The translations under genes were made by a program, and so were the position numbers. This document shows positions 52,146 through 62,824 of a stretch of 64,000 nt of DNA, piece after piece (within the stretch, counting starts at the first letter, position 1; every line of letters begins with the position of its first letter). The notes beneath the pieces were generated by a model. That model was not told where the DNA came from, searched no databases, and saw only the letters and a program-made list of their open reading frames with translations. Source of the DNA: Pseudomonas sp. Leaf58. GTDB lineage: Bacteria; Pseudomonadota; Gammaproteobacteria; Pseudomonadales; Pseudomonadaceae. The DNA lies in the NCBI RefSeq assembly GCF_003627215.1, contig NZ_CP032677.1, positions 512,501 to 576,500 on the forward strand, written 5' to 3'.

Positions 52146-53066
52146 TTGAGCACGATACTCGAACCCGGGCAGATCGAAGCGTCGGCGGTGACGCCGCCGT
52201 TTCTGCACCTGCCCCCCGCCAACTTGTTTGAACTGCGCGCCGCGCGCCTGGAGCAGTTGGCTGAGGGCAATGCCCTTGGCGATTACCTGAAGCTGGTGGC
52301 GCGGTTGTGCCGGATCCAGCAGCAGCTTGTGGATAACCCTCCCGGCGGCATGCCGGTGGCCGAGGAGCGCCAGCGCCTGTGCATAAGTCATGGGTTACCG
52401 CCGCTGGCTGCTGACAGCCTGGTGCGTGAAGGGCCGTGGCTGGTCTGGCTGCAGGCCTTGCTCGAACTTTTCGACGCTGAAACCAGCGGCCCGTTGGCTG
52501 AGGCGCTGCAAACCCTGCGTGTTAGTGACGACAACCAGCGCAAGGGCTGGGGCATTGCCTTGCTCGCAGGCCAGTACAACGCCGTACCCGCGGCGCTGGT
52601 GCCGTTCCTGGGGGCTGCGTTGCAGGCGGCGTGGTCCAGCTGGTTGCTGGCGCTGCCCGCGCCCGAACTCAGGCCAGCCGGCAGCTTGGCCCAGTGCCCG
52701 GCCTGTGGCTCACCGGCGATGGCTGGGGTGGTACGCAACCGTGGCAAGCACAATGGCCTGCGCTACCTGGCGTGTTCGCTGTGTGCTTGTGAGTGGCATG
52801 TGGTGCGGGTCAAGTGTGTGTACTGCGAGTCGAGCAAAGACCTGCGCTACACCAGCCTCGATGACGATCGCCATGCGCCGGGCAAGGCGCCACTGCGCGC
52901 CGAGTGTTGCCCGGGCTGCGAGAGCTACCTGAAGCAGAACTACCTGGAAAACGATGCGGCGGCCGAGCCGCTGGCCGACGACCTGGCCAGCCTGGCGCTG
53001 GATATCCGCCTGGACGAGGAGGGCTTCCATCGCCTGGCACCCAACCTGATGCTTGCACCTGGATAG
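52146..53066 (+). CDS. fdhE: Formate dehydrogenase accessory protein FdhE
   Basis: FdhE is a cytosolic rubredoxin-like maturation factor needed for respiratory formate dehydrogenase activity. The 306-residue protein has four Cys pairs for iron: CPAC, CSLC, CVYC and CPGC within residues 180-265. It starts at a TTG (52146) four bases after fdoI; the nearby ATG at 52138 is out of frame. Cotranscription with fdoGHI is very likely. Confidence 0.93.
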   Translation: MSTILEPGQIEASAVTPPFLHLPPANLFELRAARLEQLAEGNALGDYLKLVARLCRIQQQLVDNPPGGMPVAEERQRLCISHGLPPLAADSLVREGPWLVWLQALLELFDAETSGPLAEALQTLRVSDDNQRKGWGIALLAGQYNAVPAALVPFLGAALQAAWSSWLLALPAPELRPAGSLAQCPACGSPAMAGVVRNRGKHNGLRYLACSLCACEWHVVRVKCVYCESSKDLRYTSLDDDRHAPGKAPLRAECCPGCESYLKQNYLENDAAAEPLADDLASLALDIRLDEEGFHRLAPNLMLAPG

Positions 53067-53100
53067 TGGGGGAGTGTCTACACTGTAATACCGAGTCGCC

Positions 53101-53172
53101 TTCTTCGCGGGTAAACCCGCTCCCACAAGGTCCTTCACAGGCTTCGTGTGGGAGCGGGTTTACCCGCGAAAG
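53101..53172. repeat. BIME between fdhE and selA
   Basis: TTCGCGGGTAAACCCGCTCC (53104-53123, continuing CACA) is mirrored by TGTGGGAGCGGGTTTACCCG (53147-53166, continuing CGAA). The two are inverted REP copies separated by about 20 bases. It may insulate the fdo and sel transcripts or stabilise the fdhE 3' end. Confidence 0.88.
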
Positions 53173-53205
53173 GGCCAGTACAGACAACGGATCAGTCCAA
53201 GGTAG

Positions 53206-56558
<3,353 letters not shown>

Positions 56559-56564
56559 ATTCAA

Positions 56565-56660
56565 GGAAGGTAATCGCGCCCGGTGGCGCGGCCGGGCTTC
56601 AAACCCGGTTGGGGACGGCAGCCGTTCCCGGGCAGGTTCGACTCCCGCTGCCTTCCGCCA
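56565..56660 (+). tRNA. selC: tRNA-Sec (TCA)
   Basis: This 96-base tRNA has the anticodon TCA (loop CTTCAAA), an extended acceptor arm starting GGAAGG and ending CCTTCC-GCCA, and a long variable arm (GGGACGGCAGCCGTTCCC). The T-arm is GGTTCGACTCC. These match bacterial selC. It lies 6 bases after selB, completing the Sec gene set here. Confidence 0.96.
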
Positions 56661-56680
56661 TTTTCTTTTCCTGTCAGGGC

Positions 56681-57670
56681 CTAGGCCCGCTCCCCACACA
56701 GGTCCAGCGCAAACCACCGCTCTGCTGTGTCGACATCCAACCCAGCCCCCAGCAGCGCAACCATCTTGGCCAGCGCCGCCTCGCGGGTCATACCGCCACC
56801 ACTGACCAGCCCGGCCCCGCGCAAGCGGTTACCCGCCGCATAGGTGTCGAACACCACCGACCCTTCAGGGCACTGGCTGATAGCCGCCAGCATCACGCCG
56901 CGTTGCCGCGCCGCGCTCAGCACATCCAGCAAGGCCTGGTCATCCGATGGCCCGGTACCGCTGCCGTAGCACTCCAGCAGCAGCCCTTGCACGCCGCTGC
57001 CCAGCAGCGCCTGCAAATGGCTGGCCTGCAGGCCAGGGAACACCGGTACTACTGCCAGGTTGACCGGCTGGCGCCGGTGCTTGTAGCCCAGCTCAGCGGG
57101 AATTGCCCCGGCGTGCTCGCTGTCACGATGACGCGGCAGTGCGGCAAAGGCATCGAACGCCTCGCTGCGTAGCTTCGATGCACGGCAGCCATGCAACAAC
57201 CGGCCATGGAAGTACAACTGCACGCCATCTTCCAAGCCGTTTTCGAACTGGCGCAGCGCACCGCACAGGTTGCCCCAGGCATCGCTGTCTGCAGCGCCTG
57301 CCGGCAGCATCGAGCCGGTCAGCAGCACCGGTACCGGCAGGCCCAGCAGCAGGAACGACAATGCCGCAGCGCTGTAGGCCATGCTGTCGGTGCCGTGCAG
57401 CACCAGCACGCCATCATGGCCTGCCACCTCTACCGCTTCGACGATGGCATCGCGCATCGCCAGCCAGTTGTGCTGTTGCATGTTGGCGCTGTCGAGCAGC
57501 GGGTTCAGCTCCTGCAAGGTCCATTGCACTTGGGGCGCATCGGCCAGTTGCGCAAAGTGTTCACGCATCCGCGCTTCAAAACCACCCGCTGGCGCCAGGC
57601 CTTCCGGGGTTTCAAGCATGCCGATGGTGCCACCGGTATAGAGCACGAGAAGATTCTTTACTGCACGCAT
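56681..57670 (-). CDS. Type I (AnsA-like) L-asparaginase
   Basis: The enzyme hydrolyses asparagine to aspartate and ammonia. The 329-residue protein has the N-terminal motif LYTGGTIGM (nucleophile Thr15) and HGTDSMAYSAAALSF with the second Thr-Asp site. It lacks a signal peptide, so it is cytoplasmic. The start at 57670 (MRAVKNLLVLYTGG) is preferred over an ATG three codons upstream. It lies downstream of the amino-acid symporter on the same strand with a hairpin between them. Confidence 0.92.
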   Translation of the reverse strand: MRAVKNLLVLYTGGTIGMLETPEGLAPAGGFEARMREHFAQLADAPQVQWTLQELNPLLDSANMQQHNWLAMRDAIVEAVEVAGHDGVLVLHGTDSMAYSAAALSFLLLGLPVPVLLTGSMLPAGAADSDAWGNLCGALRQFENGLEDGVQLYFHGRLLHGCRASKLRSEAFDAFAALPRHRDSEHAGAIPAELGYKHRRQPVNLAVVPVFPGLQASHLQALLGSGVQGLLLECYGSGTGPSDDQALLDVLSAARQRGVMLAAISQCPEGSVVFDTYAAGNRLRGAGLVSGGGMTREAALAKMVALLGAGLDVDTAERWFALDLCGERA

Positions 57671-57696
57671 GGAAAGCATCCGTAGCGGTGAGCGGA

Positions 57697-57728
57697 GAAA
57701 GAAAAGCCGCCCGCGGACGGGGCGGCTT
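57697..57728 (-). terminator. Terminator of the symporter gene
   Basis: On the minus strand, AAGCCGCC and GGCGGCTT form a stem followed by TTCTTTC, 16 bases after the symporter stop and before the asparaginase gene. Confidence 0.75.
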
Positions 57729-57743
57729 GGGCAGGAGAGGATA

Positions 57744-59186
57744 TCAGCGCTGCGGCTGAGCTTGGCCTACTGCTTTGTCAGTGGCTGTTTCCACCTGTGG
57801 ATTGGCCGGCCAGGCATTGCGGTCCAGGTCCAGGTCGGCGAACTTGCTCGAATCGAACACTGGCTGGTCGATACCAGCCTTGCGCTGGTCATCGTAGTCG
57901 CGCATCACCCGCAGGCCTACCTTGAACAGCAGGGCCAAGGCCACCAGGTTGACGAAGGCCAGGCAGGTCATGGTGATGTCGGCAAAGGCGAACACGGTCG
58001 ACAAGTCCTGCATCGAACCCCACACCACCAATGCCAGTACCAGGCCACGGAACAGCATCAGCACCGCGCGGTTGCGGCTGAGGAACTGCAGGCTGTTCTC
58101 GCCCAGGTAGTAGTTGTAGAGGATGCAGGTAAACACGAACAGCGACAGCGCCACGCTGACGAACACGCGGCCCCAGTCACCGACCACGGCGGCCAGCGAG
58201 TTCTGGGTCAGGACAATGCCGTCACCTTCGAAGCCTGGGGTGTAGAAGCCGGACAGCAGAATCAGCAGTGCGGTACAGGTGCAGATCACGAAGGTGTCGA
58301 GGAACACGCTGAAGGCCTGCACCACGCCCTGGGCGCCTGGGTGCTTCACGGCGGCCACGGCGGCGACGTTCGGCGCACTGCCAAGGCCCGCCTCGTTGGC
58401 GAACACGCCACGCTTCACGCCCATGACGATGGCGCTGCCGAGCAGGCCGCCGAACGCTGGGTCAAGGCCGAAGGCGCTTTTGAAGATGGTTTCGAGCATG
58501 GCTGGCACGTGTTCGATCTGAGTGCCGATCACGTACAGGGTCACGCCGATGTACGCCAGGGTCTTGATCGGTACCAGCAGGTCAGACACCGCAGCGATAC
58601 GCTTGATGCCGCCGATGAAGGTAACGGCCAGCAGCACGGCCAGGACGATACCGGTGTGGCGCGGGTCGAAGGCAAAGGCGTTTTGCAGCGAGTGGGTCAC
58701 GGTGTACGACTGCAGGCCGATGAAGGCGAAGCCGTAGGTAACCAGCAGCAGGACCGAGAACACGATGGCCATGCTTTTCAGCTTCAGGCCATGCTGGATG
58801 TAGTAGGCCGGGCCACCACGGTACAGGCCGTCGCCGTCGGCGCGCTTGTACACCTGGGCCAGCGTACATTCAAAGAAGCTGCTGGACATGCCGACCAGTG
58901 CAGTGACCCACATCCAGAACACGGCACCCGGGCCACCCAGGGTTACGGCAATGCCAACCCCGGCGATGTTGCCAGCGCCGACGCGGCCGGCCAGGCTCAG
59001 CATCAGGGCCTGGAAGGAGCTCAGCTGGCCTGCCTGGCCACGCAGCGATTCCTTGAACACCGTGAACATGTGGATGAAGTGGCGGAACTGGACGAACCGG
59101 GAGCGGATGGTGAAGTAGCTACCCAGCCCCACGATCAGCACGATGAGGAGTTTCCCCGAAAGGAAATCGTTGAGTACTTCGAGCAT
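57744..59186 (-). CDS. Sodium:alanine/glycine symporter (AGCS family)
   Basis: This 480-residue integral membrane protein has about 11 helices and the AGCS features LSLAGRVGAGNIAGVGIAVT, GGPGAVFWMWVTALVGM and GVFANEAGLGSAP. It should import alanine or glycine with Na+. A hydrophilic C-terminal tail of about 60 residues is present. It is divergent from an XRE-type regulator with operator-like repeats between them. Confidence 0.93.
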   Translation of the reverse strand: MLEVLNDFLSGKLLIVLIVGLGSYFTIRSRFVQFRHFIHMFTVFKESLRGQAGQLSSFQALMLSLAGRVGAGNIAGVGIAVTLGGPGAVFWMWVTALVGMSSSFFECTLAQVYKRADGDGLYRGGPAYYIQHGLKLKSMAIVFSVLLLVTYGFAFIGLQSYTVTHSLQNAFAFDPRHTGIVLAVLLAVTFIGGIKRIAAVSDLLVPIKTLAYIGVTLYVIGTQIEHVPAMLETIFKSAFGLDPAFGGLLGSAIVMGVKRGVFANEAGLGSAPNVAAVAAVKHPGAQGVVQAFSVFLDTFVICTCTALLILLSGFYTPGFEGDGIVLTQNSLAAVVGDWGRVFVSVALSLFVFTCILYNYYLGENSLQFLSRNRAVLMLFRGLVLALVVWGSMQDLSTVFAFADITMTCLAFVNLVALALLFKVGLRVMRDYDDQRKAGIDQPVFDSSKFADLDLDRNAWPANPQVETATDKAVGQAQPQR

Positions 59187-59309
59187 TGGAAAATGACCTC
59201 GATTCTTATTCTTCGTGTGGAAAGACCAGCGGACGGCAGGCGCACCGCTATTCGTTGGGGCGCATGGTTGGCTATGACAAGAGTGGTTACAATTTCGCGG
59301 GTTGCTCTC

Positions 59310-59341
59310 ACTTGATGCGACTTGATGCTACACTGGCATCA
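59310..59341. promoter_or_regulatory. Operator candidate: tandem ACTTGATGC plus inverted half-site
   Basis: ACTTGATGC occurs at 59310-59318 and 59320-59328, 10 bases apart (one helical turn). TGATGC (59323-59328) also pairs with GCATCA (59336-59341) across seven bases. The site lies 24-55 bases before the XRE-type gene and 124 bases before the symporter start, as expected for autoregulation. Confidence 0.5.
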
Positions 59342-59364
59342 TTCGCGTCACCTGGATTCCGCAC

Positions 59365-60180
59365 ATGAGCGAGCATTTCGCTAACAACCTCAAACTGGCT
59401 TGCAGCCACTACCGCTCTATTTCCGAAGTTTGCCGGCAGCTGTCGATCAACCGCGCACAGTTCAACAAGTACCTCAGCGGGCAAAGCCGCCCGACGGCGT
59501 TCAACCTCAAGCGCATTGGCGATTTCTTTGGCGTCGAGGATTACGAGCTGAATCTGCCGGTCGAGCAGTTCGCCCGCCTGATCGGCGCGCGCGTGTCGAC
59601 GCTGGCCGAGCAGCCCAGCGACCCGATCAGCGAACTGTTCCGCCCGCTGCACGACCATGCCGGCAACCTATCGCGCTATTGCGGCTACTACTTCGAGTAT
59701 TCCAACTGCATGTCGGTGCCGGGCACGATCCTGGTGTCGCTGGTGCACCTGTGGGAAGAGCGGGGTCGCTTCCTGTTCGAGCGTCAGGAACGCCAGGAGC
59801 GCTCGAGCGCCACCGACCAGCATGCCGAGGTGCGCTGCCGCTACCTGGGCGCGGCGTTCCAGTTGCAGGACCGGATGTTCCTGGTCGACTACGAATCGCT
59901 GACTTTCAACGAAATGAGCCAGACCATCCTCATTCCCAGCTTCAAAAGCCGCATCACCCGCCTGAACGGCCTGAAGGCTGGCGTATCCAGCGGTGACCGG
60001 CGCAACCCGGCCTGCACCCGCGTGGTGTGGGAGTACCTGGGTGAGGAGATCAATCGCATCAATGCCTACCGGCAGGTGAAACTGTACCGGCCGGATGATC
60101 CACGGATAGATGACGATGTGCGCGCGCGATTGAGTGTGGGGCCGTTGCGTAACAGTCTGTTCGAGATTGAATACATGTAG
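59365..60180 (+). CDS. XRE-type (Cro/CI-like) transcriptional regulator with large C-terminal domain
   Basis: The 271-residue protein has an N-terminal helix-turn-helix (SISEVCRQLSINRAQFNKYL, then SGQSRPTAFNLKRIGDFFGV). A C-terminal region of about 200 residues follows with no domain that I recognise. The C-terminal part is rich in aromatic and charged residues (CGYYFEYSNCMSVPGT) and may sense a ligand. It is divergent from the AGCS symporter, so control of amino-acid uptake is a reasonable guess. Confidence 0.82.
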   Translation: MSEHFANNLKLACSHYRSISEVCRQLSINRAQFNKYLSGQSRPTAFNLKRIGDFFGVEDYELNLPVEQFARLIGARVSTLAEQPSDPISELFRPLHDHAGNLSRYCGYYFEYSNCMSVPGTILVSLVHLWEERGRFLFERQERQERSSATDQHAEVRCRYLGAAFQLQDRMFLVDYESLTFNEMSQTILIPSFKSRITRLNGLKAGVSSGDRRNPACTRVVWEYLGEEINRINAYRQVKLYRPDDPRIDDDVRARLSVGPLRNSLFEIEYM

Positions 60181-60182
60181 CA

Positions 60183-60267
60183 CCTGTACCGTCCTCTTCG
60201 GAGGCAGGCCAATGCCTGTGGATAACCCTGTGGGAGCGGGCTTGCCCGCGAAGAGGACAGTACAGGC
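60183..60267. repeat. Long inverted repeat containing a REP element
   Basis: CCTGTACCGTCCTCTTCG (60183-60200) and CGAAGAGGACAGTACAGG (60250-60267) are reverse complements with one mismatch. They enclose a REP core GGGAGCGGGCTTGCCCGCGA. It lies just after the XRE-type stop and may act as a 3' stabiliser or transcription barrier. Confidence 0.85.
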
Positions 60268-60356
60268 AACTCAATAGACCTGTGGTTGGACTTCCCCGCC
60301 CGGAAACCGCAAAATGACCCCTTTCCTTCATCAACCTCTCCGGATCTGCTGACTCT

Positions 60357-61241
60357 ATGCGTATGCGCCTAATGCTGTTGGGTGGTGGCAATGCCCTCGG
60401 GCAAGCGCTGATTCGTCTTGGGGCCGAGGAGGACATCGCATTCCTGGCGCCGCGCCCGCCCGAGAACGGCTGGGCCCCGGCCAGCCTCACGCAGCTGCTC
60501 GACGATCATCGCCCCGACGCCCTGGTCAACCTGGCCTACTACTTTGATTGGTTCCAGGCCGAGGCGGTCAGTGAGCAACGCCTGGCCCAGCAGGAGCGGG
60601 CGGTGGAGCGGCTGGCGGAACTGTGCCAGCACCACCAGATCACTTTGGTGCAGCCTTCTAGCTACCGAGTGTTCGATGGTTCGCGGGCCACGGCCTACAG
60701 CGAAAAGGACGAACCGGTGCCGCTGGGCCTGCGTGGCCAGGCACTGTGGCGCATTGAGCAGAGTGTGCGCGCGGCTTGCCCGCAGCACGTGTTGCTGCGC
60801 TTTGGCTGGCTACTCGACGAAAGCATCGATGGGGCCCTGGGGCGCTTCCTGACACGTGCCGAGCAACCCCAGGAGCTGCTGCTGGCCGATGACCGGCGTG
60901 GTAACCCGACACCGGTGGACGACGCCGCCCGGGTGATCCTGTCGGTGCTCAAGCAACTTGATTGCAGCGCGCCGCTGTGGGGCACCTACCATTACGCCGG
61001 CAACGAGGCGACCACGCCGCTGGCGTTGGGCCAGGCGATCCTTGCCGAGGCCGGCCAGTACCGCCAATTGGCCGTGCAGGCACCCACACCGCAGGCCCAT
61101 GCCGCGCGCCCGGATGCCAGCGAAGAGCCGCAGCACGCGGTGCTGGCCTGCAAGAAAATCCTTCATACCTTCGGCATCAAGCCGCGTGCCTGGCGCGCTG
61201 GCTTGCCGCCTCTACTGGACCGGTTCTACCGCCATGGCTGA
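60357..61241 (+). CDS. RmlD-like sugar-nucleotide-binding protein lacking the catalytic Tyr/Lys
   Basis: This 294-residue protein has the overall layout of dTDP-4-dehydrorhamnose reductase: an N-terminal Rossmann motif, PSSYRVFDG (100-108, cf. STDYVFDG), YSEKDEPVPL (114-123) and a C-terminal substrate part. Where RmlD has PLNVYGxxKxxGE, this reads PLGLRGQALWRIE, so the catalytic Tyr and Lys are replaced by R126 and L130. The cofactor loop GGGNALG also departs from GxxGxxG. It is probably non-catalytic or altered in chemistry. It overlaps the epimerase gene by eight bases. Confidence 0.8.
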   Translation: MRMRLMLLGGGNALGQALIRLGAEEDIAFLAPRPPENGWAPASLTQLLDDHRPDALVNLAYYFDWFQAEAVSEQRLAQQERAVERLAELCQHHQITLVQPSSYRVFDGSRATAYSEKDEPVPLGLRGQALWRIEQSVRAACPQHVLLRFGWLLDESIDGALGRFLTRAEQPQELLLADDRRGNPTPVDDAARVILSVLKQLDCSAPLWGTYHYAGNEATTPLALGQAILAEAGQYRQLAVQAPTPQAHAARPDASEEPQHAVLACKKILHTFGIKPRAWRAGLPPLLDRFYRHG

Positions 61242-62166
61242 CGCCCCCATCCTGATCACCGGCGGTGCCGGCTTCATTGGCTCCCACCTGTGCGATGCGT
61301 TGTTGGACAAAGGCTACGCCGTACGCATTCTCGACGACTTTTCCACTGGCCGGCGGGGCAACCTGCAAGTGGATCACCCACGGCTGGAACTGATCGAAGG
61401 CGATGTCGCCGATGCCGGGCTGGTGACGCAGGCTACGGCCGGCTGCAGTGCCGTGGTGCACCTGGCGGCGGTCGCCTCGGTGCAGGCCTCAGTCGAAGAC
61501 CCGGTGCGTACCCACCAGAGCAATTTCATCGGCACCCTCAACGTGTGCGAGGCCATGCGCGTGCAGGGTGTGCGCCGAGTGTTGTTCGCCTCCAGTGCGG
61601 CGGTATATGGCAACAATGGCGAAGGCGAGTCGATTGTCGAAGACACGCCCAAGGCGCCGCTGACCCCCTATGCGGTGGACAAGCTGGCCAGTGAGCAATA
61701 CCTGGACTTCTACCGCCGTCAGCATGGCCTGGAGCCGGTGGTGTTCCGCTTCTTCAATATCTTCGGGCCGCGTCAGGACCCATCTTCGCCTTACTCCGGG
61801 GTGATCAGCATTTTCTGCGAGCGCGCGGTGCAGGGCTTGCCGATCACGGTGTTCGGGGATGGCGAGCAGACCCGGGACTTCCTCTATGTCGGCGACCTGG
61901 TGCAGGTGATGGTGCAGGCACTGGAGCAGCCGCAGGTCGAGGAGGGCGCAGTGAACATCGGCCTCAACCAGGCTACGTCGCTGAACCAGTTGTTGGCGGC
62001 GCTGGAGAAGGTGGTGGGTAGCTTGCCGGCGATCAGCTATGCGCCGGCGCGTTCGGGTGACATTCGCCATTCGCGGGCGGATAACCAGCGCCTGCTGGCG
62101 CGGTTCGAGTTTGCACAGGCGACGCCGATGGTCGAGGGTTTGGCGCGGCTTCTGGGTAAAAGCTGA
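61234..62166 (+). CDS. NAD-dependent nucleotide-sugar epimerase/dehydratase
   Basis: This 310-residue extended SDR resembles UDP-hexose 4-epimerases (GalE/WbpP type). It has GGAGFIGSH (residues 10-18), the NAD-binding Asp in LDDFSTGR, the catalytic Ser in FASSAAVYG, and Y146/K150 in YAVDK. The FFNIFGPRQDP and DGEQTRDFLYVGDL motifs are typical. The start at 61234 lies inside the end of the RmlD-like gene, so the two are coupled. The sugar substrate is unknown; surface polysaccharide synthesis is the likely setting. Confidence 0.92.
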   Translation: MADAPILITGGAGFIGSHLCDALLDKGYAVRILDDFSTGRRGNLQVDHPRLELIEGDVADAGLVTQATAGCSAVVHLAAVASVQASVEDPVRTHQSNFIGTLNVCEAMRVQGVRRVLFASSAAVYGNNGEGESIVEDTPKAPLTPYAVDKLASEQYLDFYRRQHGLEPVVFRFFNIFGPRQDPSSPYSGVISIFCERAVQGLPITVFGDGEQTRDFLYVGDLVQVMVQALEQPQVEEGAVNIGLNQATSLNQLLAALEKVVGSLPAISYAPARSGDIRHSRADNQRLLARFEFAQATPMVEGLARLLGKS

Positions 62167-62173
62167 TACCCAT

Positions 62174-62190
62174 GGGGCGCTCTGCGCCCC
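62174..62190. terminator. Hairpin between epimerase and HxlR genes
   Basis: GGGGCGC-TCT-GCGCCCC lies seven bases after the epimerase stop, between convergent genes. It lacks a T-run. The following sequence GGGAGCTGGCTTGCCGGCGA (62229-62248) resembles another repeated pseudomonad intergenic element. Confidence 0.5.
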
Positions 62191-62275
62191 AATCGCCGGC
62201 ACCTGCTATGGCAACTTCAACGCGGTCCCTGCGGGAGCTGGCTTGCCGGCGATGGGCTGCAACGCAGCCCCCAAA

Positions 62276-62719
62276 TCACCCATGCCGCACAACTCTGCGC
62301 AGGCAATCCTCGGCCGTCAGTACTCGCCCATCCACGGCCCGCACCTGCAGCGTCTCAAGCGCCTGCCCGCTAGCACCCTCCACCAATTCTGAACGCGCCT
62401 CACCCGGCTCGAACAGAAACCGCTCCCCCCATTGCCTCAAGCCCACCACCACCGGAAACACCGACCGCCCTTTAGCGGTCAGCACATATTCCTTGTAGGC
62501 ACTGCCATCCGATGCCGGCTGTAGCGCCAACAGCCCACTCTCCACCAGCAACTTCAACCGTGCAGCGAGAATGTTCTTCGCAAGGCCCAGGTTCTTCTGG
62601 AATTCGCTGAAGCGGCGCAGGCCATCAAAGGCATCGCGCAGGATCATCAGTGCCCAACGGTCGCCCAGCACCTCCAATGCCCGGGCAACCGGGCATTGCG
62701 CGTTGTTTTCGTCGAGCAT
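62276..62719 (-). CDS. HxlR-family transcriptional regulator
   Basis: This 147-residue winged-helix protein has the HxlR pattern: a Cys near the N-terminus (NAQCPVARALEVLGDRWALM), then LRRFSEFQKNLGLAKNILAARLKLLVESGLL. A GTG four codons upstream is also possible. It is divergent from an MFS transporter and shares a 105-base regulatory region with inverted repeats. Related proteins respond to electrophiles or small metabolites; the signal here is unknown. Confidence 0.9.
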   Translation of the reverse strand: MLDENNAQCPVARALEVLGDRWALMILRDAFDGLRRFSEFQKNLGLAKNILAARLKLLVESGLLALQPASDGSAYKEYVLTAKGRSVFPVVVGLRQWGERFLFEPGEARSELVEGASGQALETLQVRAVDGRVLTAEDCLRRVVRHG

Positions 62720-62734
62720 CGGGGGGGGCACCTG

Positions 62735-62806
62735 TGTGGTTTATCTGGTTGCACATTAAAACCACATTTGCTAAATAGCCAGCATGTGGTTTCAATTAGA
62801 AACCAG
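62735..62806. promoter_or_regulatory. Operator candidates between HxlR and MFS genes
   Basis: AAACCACAT (62759-62767) and ATGTGGTTT (62784-62792) are exact reverse complements 16 bases apart. Related half-sites TGTGGTTT (62735-62742) and GAAACCAG (62799-62806) flank them. The cluster fits dimeric winged-helix binding that controls both genes. Confidence 0.55.
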
Positions 62807-62824
62807 TTTAGCGAGGCTTGCCCG

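Noticed and set aside
57669-59315. 548-codon frame on the plus strand over the symporter
   Set aside because: The His/Gln-rich product is the antisense reading of a clear AGCS transporter gene.
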